A DNA stretch of 64,000 bases from Anaeramoeba flamelloides (taxonomy: Eukaryota; Metamonada; Anaeramoebidae): contig JANTQA010000026.1 of the NCBI GenBank assembly GCA_027625915.1, forward strand, positions 6,882,001-6,946,000, written 5' to 3'. The translations under genes and the position numbers were made by a program. Below the pieces are notes generated by a model. It did no database searches. It saw only the letters and a program-made list of their open reading frames with translations, and was not told where the DNA came from. Below, piece after piece: positions 45,387 through 57,500 of this stretch (position 1 is its first letter; each line of letters opens with the position of its first letter).

Positions 45387-45564
45387 CTTAAGGTTTACAA
45401 TCCCTGAAATATGAAAAAAGATTATCTTGTGTTGTGTGTAGTTACTTTTTAATTTGGTTCTTATCTGCTCGATCTTGTGCTTGGTATGGGTTTTAATATT
45501 TTTCAAAAAGACAATTTTAACAATTTATTAACAAGTTTAAATTTCAGGGATTGTATACCTTAAG
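45387..45564. mobile_element. Mini element with 24 bp inverted ends
   Basis: CTTAAGGTTTACAATCCCTG with AAAT at 45387-45410 is inverted at 45541-45564 with one mismatch in 24. The span is 178 bp. The target duplication is unclear. No coding capacity. Confidence 0.5.
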
Positions 45565-46009
45565 AGTACTCAATATAATTTTTAATAAACTATCACATTT
45601 TTCAGATATAGTTCGTGTTATTGTAAGTCCAATCAAATACAAGTAGAATCAATTTTTTTTTCTTTTCTTAAAGTTAAAAAAGTGAGAAAAGTTAAAAAAA
45701 TGAATTAAAAGTTTTTTTTGAATAATTTTTACACTTTTTCTCGATTATCATTTGAGATCTCTATGAAACAAAACTCTCTGAAATTGATCACTAAGATAAT
45801 TTCTCTCATTAATTTTTTCAAAGTTTAAACCTTGAGTGTCTCTTGATAAATTGGAATATCTTTTTATTTATTTTTGAAGTGAGAAAATTTCTTTTCTCCT
45901 GTGTGCTATTACGATTTTTTTTAATTTTTTTTTGATTAGAAATTCAATACTTTTTCGAAACAAATGCAATAATTTCAAAAAATAGTGGTTATATTTTCCA
46001 TATTTTTAA

Positions 46010-46460
46010 AAAATTGGGTAAAATCTATATGATTTTACTCAATTCATTTGAAATTAAAAAACAAAAAAACACGGTTAGGGTTTCTTGATTTTTCTGTTTA
46101 TTTGGAAAATCAATATATTTTCGTTAGGTTTTTATTACTTTTTGAAATAAACCGAAAATTTATCAAATTTTTTTGTTTATTTCAAAAACAAAGAAAAAAC
46201 TTAGAACACTTCACAAATAAAATAGAAAACCTCAAGAAAACCTAGAACACTTCACAGATAAAATCGAAAAACTCAATAAAATGCCGTTCGGTTTTTCAGA
46301 ATTCAAAAAAATATAGTAAAATCATGGATTTTACTCTATTATGTTTAAATTCTGGAAAAATACCGTTAACTTTTTTTACGAGCTGATAAATAAAATAGAA
46401 AATTTTTTAAAATTTTCGATTTATTTCTCAGCTAAAAAAAAGCTAGGCACTTGATGATAG
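46010..46460. repeat. Hairpin array H4
   Basis: Units of the H family: GTTAGGTTTTTATTACTTTT with AAATAAACCG and its inverted partner (about 46125-46200), CAGAATTCAAAAAAATATAG with TTTAAATTCTGGAAAA (about 46290-46360), and TTTATTTCTCAGC (about 46375-46440). Linkers CTAGAACACTTCAC and GCTAGGCACTTGATG occur here as in H6. Confidence 0.75.
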
Positions 46461-46599
46461 GATCCCACAAAAAAATGATCCAAGTCTTCAATGATGTCAA
46501 TAGTAAACTTTTCTTTACATATAACCTAATTTAAATTTTTATTTTTACATAAAATTAGCTGTTTAAATAATTAGTGATAATTCGAAATTTTAGAATTGT

Positions 46600-46930
46600 T
46601 TTTGAAGCTTTCTAGTTTAAATATTTTTGTTGTTTGAAATTCTAATTTTGTTGTTTCATAATTTTTAGATATTGTTCAATCTTCCAACTAGTTGAGTTTT
46701 TCTAATTTAATTAATTGTTCAAATTTTAGTTCCAAATTTAAAGATTTTAATTTCTCTGTATACAGTTTAATATTTTCATTTTCCGTGTTCGAAAATTTAA
46801 TACTGTTTTTAATTTTTTTAAATTTAAGAAATCTAATTTTTCAAACAATTTTTATTTTATTCGTTATACTTTTAATCTTTAAAAATCATTTTTTGCTTCA
46901 GTTTTCGAAATTTACAATGGTGAGTAAATA
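46600..46930 (-). pseudogene. Decayed coiled-coil coding fragment
   Basis: On the minus strand, broken frames read as Glu/Lys/Leu-rich helix text (NTENENIKLYTEKLKSLNLE, LKFEQLIKLEKLN, YETTKLEFQTTKIFKLESF) with stops between. This suggests a dead coiled-coil protein or a LINE first-frame protein. No domain can be named. Confidence 0.3.
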
Positions 46931-47064
46931 TTAATTTGTAAAAAAATTTGTGACTGATTTATTGACAAATCTAATCAATTCTTTCAAAATCACTTTTAAG
47001 TCAAATAAAATATTTCAATACCAAAATAAAGTTGTCTATAAAATAAGAGCTTTGAAAGAAGTTA

Positions 47065-47535
47065 TTTAGACTTCATTATAAACTAAAATTCAAAATTTTC
47101 CACACAGCTAAAACATTCCAAACAATCACAATAATACAATTTCATTGAAATTGGTGATCATTTTGATTTTTGTAAAATATGAAAATCATTTTTTCCTCTT
47201 TTAGTTTTTTTTTTTAATTTCATTGTTAGAATTAAGTAACTTATTTCATTCGATCAAAAATTTTTTTGAACAATTGATATTTTCTTAAAGTTGAGTTGTT
47301 CAAAATAGAAGAACTCAAATAAAATTAGTTGGTAGTATCTAACCATTTGATCGATCAATAATTCCTAAATAGAATTTAAACAAATTTCATAAATCAATTT
47401 TTTTGTTTTGCTCTCTCCAAAATTTTTAACACATCCATGATTTATTTATATTGATAATTATTTATTTTAGGTTTTGTGAGTATTGTAATTTATAAAAAAG
47501 AGTTAACATTTCAATTAGTGAATGACTCTAATTTG
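47065..47535 (+). repeat. Dispersed repeat R-F, copy 1
   Basis: Matches the reverse complement of 56330-56960. Shared blocks are AAACTAAAATTCAAA, TTTCCACACAGC, AATATGAAAATCATTTTTC-like, AGAAGAACTCAAATAA, TTTGATCGATCAATA and GAGTATTGTAATTTATAAA. The other copy has an extra piece of about 150 bp. Confidence 0.65.
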
Positions 47536-48559
47536 GTAAATCTTCTTGAATTGATTAAATAAGTTTTTTTTTTCACAAATCGAATTTTGGTGTGTTAAAA
47601 ATTTTGAATTGGGGTTTAGATTAAAAACTTAAATTTCTTTAAGGATAAAAAATTTGAAAACAAACGCTAGCTATATATGAATATTTTATGAAGAATTTTT
47701 TTCTTCAACATTCAATTTTCTTATACTTCTTTTCAAAAAGAAAAAGGTTTCAATTGATTACTAAATTTGAAAATTTAGTTTTATAATATTTTTCTCTTAT
47801 TTTTAAGATCAATTTAAACTTTAGATTGTTTTAATTTTAATCAGAACATTTTAAAAATTGTAAAATTTTCGCGTGTCACTTCAACTCCCATATTTATAAT
47901 GAACATTAAACTTCGAGTTACAAATTTAATTAAACTTTTTAAGAATGAGTAAAAATGAAGAAATCATTTCTTTTGTTTGAAAAAGAAAAAGAAAAAATTA
48001 TTACTTTTCTGTCAATTTGAAAAAATATAAAAATATGAAAAAAAAATAAATTATATTAAATTATTATTATTATTAAGTGATAAATGAAAAGAAAAAAACA
48101 ATAACAAAATAATAATCAGAACTTTTCATATCTCTGATTAATCGGGGTTAATTAGATTTTATACTTTTTTAAAAAAAATAATAAAATCATATATTTCTTC
48201 TATTTAATTATGAAAATAAAGAGAATATAATTAAATTTAAAATTTTATAATTTTCCAATAACCCCAATTCCCTTAAGGTTTTCTTCTAATATTTTTGTTT
48301 GTATTTCGTCCTAGGTGTATAAATGTAAAGAAGAATAAAGTATTAATTTATTGAGAATGCAAAATAAAAATAGAAAGGAATTAATAAAAATGACAAAAAT
48401 TTTTGAATGGAAAATAACTGATTTTTTAAAATATAATTTTGTTTCGATTCAGGAAGTTGGTAAGTAGTGTATTAAAATAAAAAAAAATTGAGTAAAAATC
48501 TAATATTAAAATTAAATCCTCAATTCTTTGATTGAAACTTTTAATTTGGATTTTCAAAA
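47536..48559. other. 3' flank of the G-alpha gene
   Basis: A/T-rich, with an (ATT)n stretch near 48060-48076. No gene is seen before the G-alpha stop codon at 48560. Confidence 0.4.
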
Positions 48560-51500
48560 TTAATAACGTAAATTAAATTTAAAAATCCATTCTTCCAAAA
48601 ACTTTTTTTTCATCATTATTTTGAAATGACTCTTTGTAAAATTTTTTGAATAAAATAAAAAATAAAAGTAAAGTGGCCATTGAAAATTTCAAAAAACCAA
48701 AAAAAATTTTTAGAAAAAAAAAAACTTACAAAAACTTCTTTTACGCTTGATGTTTTTGTTGCAATTGTAAAAAAGGGAAAGATTTTTCGATGGGAATTTT
48801 TTCCTTCTTCGATAAATTTATTTGTAATAAATGTCTTTGCTTTTTCGAAATCAAGCCCTCCATCATAATCTGAAAAGTAATTCTTTAAATTGTCTTTTTC
48901 AATTTTTTTTTCAAAAATATCAATTTTATTAAATAATAAAACACAATTTGTTTTTACAAATACTTTATTATTTGCTGTGCTATCAAATAAATCTAAACTT
49001 TCTTGCATTCTTTTGTGATTGTTAACATTATAATAAGAATAAAAATATTTAAAAAAGAAACGATAGAAAAAAAAAAAGATAATATAATAAAATAATCAAA
49101 AGAATTAATAATAATGAAAATGGTAATGATAATCATAATAATAAGTGTAATAATAATCGTAGTAGTAGTAATAATAGTAATAATAATAGTAATAATAATA
49201 ATTAAAAAAGGGAGAATAAAAAATTAAATTTTATAATGAAACCATTACAATTTTTTTTTTACAAAATTTGAAAATTAAATATTTTTTCAAAATTTGTGGA
49301 TTGATATCAAAAGAAAAGTTTCTCACATTCAAGAAGAATTCAAAAAATAACCTTAAGGTAAATAAACTCCATTTCACCCAAAGGTGCCCAGCCAAAAATG
49401 AAAAAGTCACTTTATTTTTAAGAATCGACCAAACTTAATTTGTTTAGAAATACGAGAAATAATAAACTTCAGATTAGAGTCGATAACACTACAAGGAAAA
49501 TTTAAATACCTAAAATTAAAGTTAGCCTAAACTATACATTGGATTTCAGTTATACTTCTTTTATAAATTATTTTTTCAAAGTTATCATAATTTTATGTAA
49601 TAAAAACAGGATAGCTATTAAACTCATGAAAATCTGAATACCCCCCTTTTCAAAAATACCAACTTTTGAAAAAAACACCTATTTTCAGGGTATTTTTTTA
49701 TTGGAAAAAGTTGAAATGAATTAATTTTTGATTGAACATTAGAATTGAAAAACGAATAAATGTTAAAGCAATTTGCAGAAAACAACCGGGAACGTATATA
49801 AAAACTCAAACATGGAAAAAAATAAAATGATAAAAAATATTCCTTAAAAACAGATAAAAAATCAGTTTTTCAATTTAATTTAGCGATATCTTTTGATTGA
49901 AATATTTTGTGCTATTTTAAAATTGAAAAATATGTTTCCTTTTAGACCATTAAAAAAATACTTGAAAATTATCTCTCTACTAAGTCAATTAAAAAATTCA
50001 AAAATTTTACAATTAAAAATGAAAAAAATATTACTGAAAAATTTCATTTTTTTTTTCAATTCCTATTAATATCTATTAAAGTTGTAAACCTCATTAAAAA
50101 TTGTTATGTATAATAATGTTTATTATATGAGTGTATTTCAAAAATACAAAATTTAGAGATTTTTTTTTGAAAAAATTTTCCTTGTAGTGAATCATTAAAT
50201 AAATACCTGAACAAACCTTAAATTTCAAAAAAAAAAAATGTTAAAAAAATTTTTTAGTACACTTTTGATTGGAATGTCTCGTGCAAAATTTCTCTATTTC
50301 TTTAGGAAATTAAAATTGTTGACAATAAGATTTTTTACTTTTAAATCTATGAATTTTAAAAAAAATTAATCAGCCTAACTTTTCTTAATGTTAATTTGGA
50401 GTTTCAAACATTTTTTTGTTAATTTGGATTTTCAAACATTTTTTTTTAAATTGACTTTTAAAAAAAAATAAAAAAAGAAAAGAAGAAAAAAAAAAAAAAA
50501 ATATTTTACAAAATGAGAAAAAATGATTTTGATCTAAAAATTGAAAATTTTAGTTTGAGAAAAATAATGAATTAAACTCATAGAATGTTTTCTATTTCTT
50601 CAATAAAGCTGGTCACCTTTGACTGAAAAAGAGTTTATTAAAAAAGAAAAGAGACAGAGGAATAGAAGAAATGTGATTTTTCACAAGTGAAAAATTTATC
50701 AAGTTATTATTTTTGTTAAAAAAGTGGTATTTTAAATCTATTGTGGTTAATAAGTGCAATTTATTTTGAGAGTTTAAAAGGGGTGAAGGAAATAACTTTA
50801 AAAAAAATTTTATATTCTAGATAAAAAAAGTTTTTTTTTGGTGAGGTAATCACTTTGTAAAGATTTTATTAAGAATTTCAAAATTCGTCGAACTTAATGA
50901 TCCAAAAAGTAATGAATAAGAAAACTTTAAAGAATTCTTTTTATTTTTTCTTTTTTCTTTTTTTTTTTCCTTAAAGATCCCCACCACTTCAACATGGAAA
51001 ATAACTGACGCAATTAGACACATTGTTTCGACAAAATGAGAAATATTTTTTTCTTTCTGGGTGCTATAAATATCACCCTATCAAAAAATATATTGCTTAT
51101 TTTCTCAAATTCATTCAAATAACGACATAAGCTAAATTTCAAAAATAGGGTCATCATTAGTATTTTCTAAATTATTGGTATGTGTGTTGTGTTAACCAAA
51201 TATTCTGAACTCAATATCTTTTAAAAGTCATTATTGAATATTTAATATCAAGAAACAATCTTCTTTTAATGAAAATTTCCCAAAGTTGAATTCATTTTTT
51301 TGCAATTTTTCTTTCAAAATGATTCCATATTGTTATTTTTATGTTGAATGAACAAGAACATTTTTGAAAACCGTTAATATTCAAGAGATGAGATTAATTA
51401 GCATTGGAGAAAGGGATTGTAAAATTCAAAGAAAGTAAAACACCCAAGAAGTGTTTGCTTCGAAAACAAGTATCAACCAAATTTGCTTTAATGAGTTACA

Positions 51501-54500
51501 ATGGTTCCTTGAAAAGTGAAGAAATAGCAAGATCAAATAAGATCTTCTTTTCTCTTTCATTTGGAGACACTGTGGTGAATGTGATCGTATTCATTTTATC
51601 TTTGAGTTCTTTGTTGTACATTCAAAAAATTGGTTTTGTTTTCACTTTCTTTTCTTTTTCTTTTTCTTTTTCTTTCTTTTGTTGAGATTCTTTTTTATCT
51701 TGAAAAAGGTATCAAGGAAAGTTTGGGTTGATACCAAATGGGTAAATAGTAAAAATCTGATAACTCTGATGGAAAGTTGTTTCAAAAGGTTCTTGGAAGC
51801 AATGGTGAATCTTAAATGGATAATTTTAAGATGAAAAATCATTTCAAAAAATAGGGTCAGATTTATTTTTTTCTTTATGGGTTTCTTTTCTCTATTCTTT
51901 TATTAGAAATAATAATTAAAACAGAAAAGGGTGTTTTAGACAGTTATTTTTTAGTTTTAAGTTCTGATTTTTCTGGGTTGAGTTTTGGTATTCACTAAAT
52001 GAGAAACTACAATTTTTTTTCAATCAAAAATTTACCCCTATTTTTGAAATTAAGCTTATAAGTATTCTCAAGATAAAATATTTTTTCTTATTTTAAAAGC
52101 ATGATTTTGGAAATATTTTTCTCAAAAAGTAGTGGTTTTTTCATTTGTAGATGGTTTGTAATTATTGAAAAAGAGTTTAGTTATATATTAACCAAGATCG
52201 AAAAGAAAGAAGAAAAAAAGAAAATTATTGAACAAACCTGTTAACACTTTCGTCTTCGTATAATTTTTGATTATATTCTGATAAGGCTACGGTATATATG
52301 ATTACTGTAACATCAGCAAATTGATGAATCCATTTCCTTCTTTCTGATCTCTGTCCACCAACATCTACAATCTTCCAGGGCACATTATTTATTTTAAAAT
52401 TTACTTCTTTGATTCCAGTTGTCGGGATTCTACATTTTAAGATGTCTTCATCTGTTGGAATATAATTTTCATCAATAATTCTATTAATTGAGTCTAAGTA
52501 AAAAGCAGCACTGTCAGGAACTTGGAATTCAGATCTTTTGTCGAAAACCTCTTTCATTTTTGGATCAGCCCAAAGTGTTTTTACCATTTTGTAAGTCTTT
52601 GGATCTGCTTCTCCTAAATTTTCATCAAAGTTTTCTGCGATCTCTGAAAATTTTGTAGCGAGTGACTAAGCAAGTTTACAACCAATTTAAATATTGAGTA
52701 AAATCAATTTACATATTTAATAAAAAAAATTTTGAGAAATGGGTTTAATTGGAATAAATTTTTTTGATCTCAAACAAGTTTTTATTTTATTTTTTTTTTA
52801 TTCTTTGATCTTCGTTCTTTATCATTTTAGCCTAAGTCTTCTTTGTTTATTAAAATTTTTAAAATAAATATTAATGTTGTGATTTCAAAATTCAATCTAA
52901 ATTTGTTTTTTAGCTTTTTTTTTTTTTTTTTTTTCACTATTAAATTAATGAAAAAAGAAACTTTGAGTGCCACAAGATATTGAAACTTTGGAATTAAGGG
53001 TCTAGTCATTTACCGTGAATATTCTCCATACCCAAGGGGTGACACGAGACCAAAAAGGGTATTGCGAAATAGTCCTTCTTTTCGTTGACAAAATTCAAAT
53101 AACCAAAAAAAATTTTCATTGGATCATCTTTGACAAAAAATTCAACGAAAAAAAAGAATTTTCAATTTCAAAAAATCAAAATTTAAAAAAAATAATTCAT
53201 CTTTTCTCATTTTCTATTTCCAAATGAGTAAATTTCTTGAATTTAAAACAAATTGCTTTCTTGAATTTCGCAATCAATTTAATTCGATTTAGTCTGATTT
53301 GTGGTTATTTTGTAACCCTCTAAATTTGACCAAGTAAGGATTAGGTAAAATTCAATCGATAAAAATATTTCATTTGAAAAATGAAAAAAAAGAAAAAAAA
53401 AATCACCGAGATCTCAAAAAGCGCCAAAAAGCGACACTTCAAAACTGACATAGTTGTTTTCAAAATTGTAATTCACAACCATTCTAATTGGAAATTGAGT
53501 GTCGCTCTTTGGTGTTTTTTTCTAAAAATGTCCTCATTTTTAGTTGTTGTATTTTGGAGATCGATCATACATCAAAGGTTGGTTGGTTTTTGATTGGTGT
53601 TAGGTATTCATAAAAATTACTAAAAAGTTTTTTTCCATTTCAGAATAAAAAATTTCACCGTAATGACTCGACCATTAAAATATCATTTATCATTTGAGAA
53701 AAAAAGTGAAAAATAGGAAAAAAAAAGTTCAAGATAATTTTTAATTGGTAAACCTTAATAGAATCACAGAAACCTGAAAATAAAGCCAAATCAATTAGAA
53801 GAAGAAACAAATTAGCATCAAAGAATAATTCATTTTATTATTATCTATTAAAATCAGCAATTACAATTTAAATCTCCTTTTATGACGAAATTCGTACGAA
53901 TAGTTTTTGAGATCCCAAAAATAGTCAAATTTTTTGAACAAATTTTAATAATAGATCAATCAATTAAAATCCTTACCAAGTGATAGTATTAGAAAAAGCC
54001 ATTATTGTGTTGAGTCGTTCATTTTGTCTTTGGTCATTTATTTTTTCTTTTATTAATTGATCTTACTTTGAATTTTTAGGTTCTCTAAAGGTTTCCCAAT
54101 TAAAAATTGTCTTGAACTTTTTTTTTCCTATTTCACTTTTTTTCTCAAACGATTACCTTGTTTTGTTCGAGAATTTGGAAAAGTTTTTGGATCAATAAAA
54201 TATGTTTTTAATTTTCATCAAAATCCCAAAAAAATCACCAATTTAGTAGAACATATTGTTAATGATAAAAGCTTTTATTTAATAAAACTTCTTTGAGAAA
54301 AAATTGTTTCATATTAAATATTTTAATAATTTTGCCTTCCCTTTAAAGGTATTCTTTTGTGTCATTTTTCTATTTTCAACATTGGATTTGAGTTCCCACC
54401 GAACATCAAATTCGGATTGGAATTTTAAAAAGTAATTACATTTTACCATTTTTGAAAATTTTTAATTGTAAGAGCCTTAGTGAATAAAGAATTTTTTGAG

Positions 54501-57500
54501 TTTCATGAGATATTTAAACTTTAAAATCAACATATCAATCGCTGCTTTATTTGTGAAAAGAAAAAGAACACAAGTAATTCAGAGTTGAATCTTTCATTTT
54601 TCAATTTTTTGAACATATAATAATTTAGTTTTCAAAAATTATCTTTTGGATCTATAAATGTATCTCTCCGAATAAGTTAAAATTAATCAAAGAATAAACC
54701 AAAAAAATAGACCCGAAAAGGTGTGTATTTGAAACAAATCTTTTCTTTTAGAAGACCAAACGCAAGATCAAATTTCCAGATAAATTTGTTGAAATCAAGA
54801 ATCAAAAAAAAAAATCCGACCAAAGTATATTTCCTAAGATTTGTTTTTTCTTGATCTTCTTAATTTGTATGGATCCAAATAAGTACCTTTACCTTGAATC
54901 TCTCGTCCCATTACTATTTATTATTATTTTTTTTTTTTGTAAAATCCTTTTTTTACAAATTTGTTTTCAAAAATTCTTTTTTCAAATAGTGTAAGCAAAA
55001 TAAGTCAAAATAAAGAATATTGTTTCAAAGATTAAAGTAAAAGGAAAGGGTTTGAATTCTCGAAATCAAAAAAATAACTACAAAAGGTTCAACTCAAATA
55101 AAAAGAAAAATTTGTATAAAAATTATAAAAAAAAATTCGGAATTATTTTGGGTTTTATAATTTACAGAAACATTATTAATTTTAAAATTGAACAAATTAA
55201 TCCAATAAATCTTTTTTCTCAAGAAGTATTAAAAAAATTTCCTATTTTCTTGAACCAAATCTAGAATTAGATGAATTTGATTAAAATAGGAATTAAAAAT
55301 TCATTTTGGAAAATTCTTTCGAAATAAAAAGTATTTTTTAGCCAAAATCGACACAGCAAGAATAACGATATATAAAAGAAGATTTAAACTAATTCAAAAA
55401 TTAAAAATTTTGGATTTTAATCAAATAGTTGATAATCTTAAATTTAGAGAGCAGAAATTCGAAAATATTAACTGGCAAAGGAACACCTTAAAAGAACTCG
55501 AAATTGAACTCGAGAAATATAGAATCAAACAACTAGAAAATAGTCCCAGTTGGAAAGTTCTTGATTATTTAAAAATTATTTCTATTCAAAATAATATTAA
55601 CAAACAACAAAGATATTTAAAATGGAAGGGTTCGACTTCAATTTTAAAACTCAGAAATTTTACAAATTATCTAAACAGATACTCTTATGTTATGAACAAA
55701 GATAAATCAAAATTTTGTGAATTATGCAAAAAATCAAAAAATTTGGATATCATTGAAGATTTGGATCATTTTCTCTGGAACTGCCCAGCCTATGAAAATA
55801 ATCGTAGAATTTGGATATCTGAATTAAAAAAAATTAATATATCTAATATATTAAATAATAATAATATTTTTAATATTATTATTAAAAAAGATTCAATATA
55901 TTTATTATCACTGGTGGGTAATAGACTAATTTTCGAGTCTTTATTAAAATTTCTAAATAAAAATTTAGGAATTCGGGCCAACAAGAGGGATTAACAACTC
56001 CTCCGTTAAAAAATAAAATAAAAAATAAAAATAAAAAGTATTTTTTCTATTAAAAATTTTACAAATAAAAGTATTTTCATGAAGAATTAAAAATAAAGCC
56101 AAGTAAAAAAGTAGTAAGTGTAATCAAATATTATAGGTAAGATCAAGAAATAAATGACTTTTTTTTGATTTTTTTTTGATCAATTTTTTTAATTTTTTTG
56201 ATTCCCATTTTTTTAATTGGTATGAAAATAAACTCCAATTTAAATTTTTTTTAACACCAAAATTCAATTTTTGAAAAAAAAAAATCTTATATAATAAATT
56301 CGAAAACAAATACCAAATTAAAACCATTTACAAATTGAAATGTTAACAATTATTTATAAATTACAATACTCAAAAAACAAAAAGTAAATGATTACCAATA
56401 ATAATAAATTCAAGAGTTTGTTAAAATTTTGTATATGAGGATAACAAAAAAATGTATTTTAGATTTATTGTTAAGGGTTAGATGAAATTTCATCCAATCT
56501 GTTAAAGAGAGAATTTTGAAGTGACTAAATGTGAGACTTCTAATTCAAAGAGTATCTAATAGATACAGTCATCAGAAGTATTTGAATCTTAATTTAGTTT
56601 TCGAAAACAAGAAAAAAAATGTATTGGTAAATTTGTTTAAATTCAATTAGGACTATTGATCGATCAAAGGCTTAGATACTATCAACTAATATTATTTGAG
56701 TTCTTCTGTTTTGAAGAACCCAACCTTAACCTAGTATCAACCATTTGAAAGAATTTTCTGATCGAACAAAGCAAAGTTACGTAGTTCAAAAAATGAAATG
56801 AAAACAAAAAACATAAAAGAAAAATGATTTTCATATTTTTCAAAAAGTAAAATTATTTTCAAACTAAATGAAATTGTAGTATTGTGATTCTTTTACCTGT
56901 TTGGGCTGTGTGGAAAAATTTGAATTTTAGTTTATATTATACTAGGAAATATTACATTTCCTTCTATTTATTAAAATATTATTGTTTTCAGTTAATGAAA
57001 TGATTTGAATAATCCAGTTTTGAATAAATCGTTTTTCTCAAAATTGACGAAATGTACCTACTCCCTTAAGGGATTAGTGCTGCCATAGATTCCTCTATAA
57101 TCAAAGTGTGCTGTAATTGGGTGTAAATTATACAAGTGATACATGGTTCATATGGTTACTGTGACTCACAAAAATCTATTATAAATATAATTGCACAATA
57201 AATTATTGGATTTTTTACTAATGGTCACTATGAAAAAATTGTTATTTTGGAATATTTTTTTTAATTCCTCTTTACCAAATCTAAAAATAGAAACCCAAAT
57301 ACTAGTATTCCAATATTTAATAATTAATATCTAGAACACCCAAAAGTAAGTATTTTTATCATTTTTTATTTTCAAAGATTAACCCAATAATAATCAACAT
57401 AAAAACCCAAAGACTGGTTAGTGGTGTTTCCTCTATATAAAGCTATTTAAACATCAATATATTTCCAAGATGTTGAAAATAATTTGTCAAAAAAATCTGT

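Noticed and set aside
51404-51842. Frames on both strands in G-alpha intron 4
   Set aside because: The plus frame lacks an ATG at its start and ends in (TTTTCT)n. The minus frame is a Lys run from the same tract. Both lie between well-defined exons.
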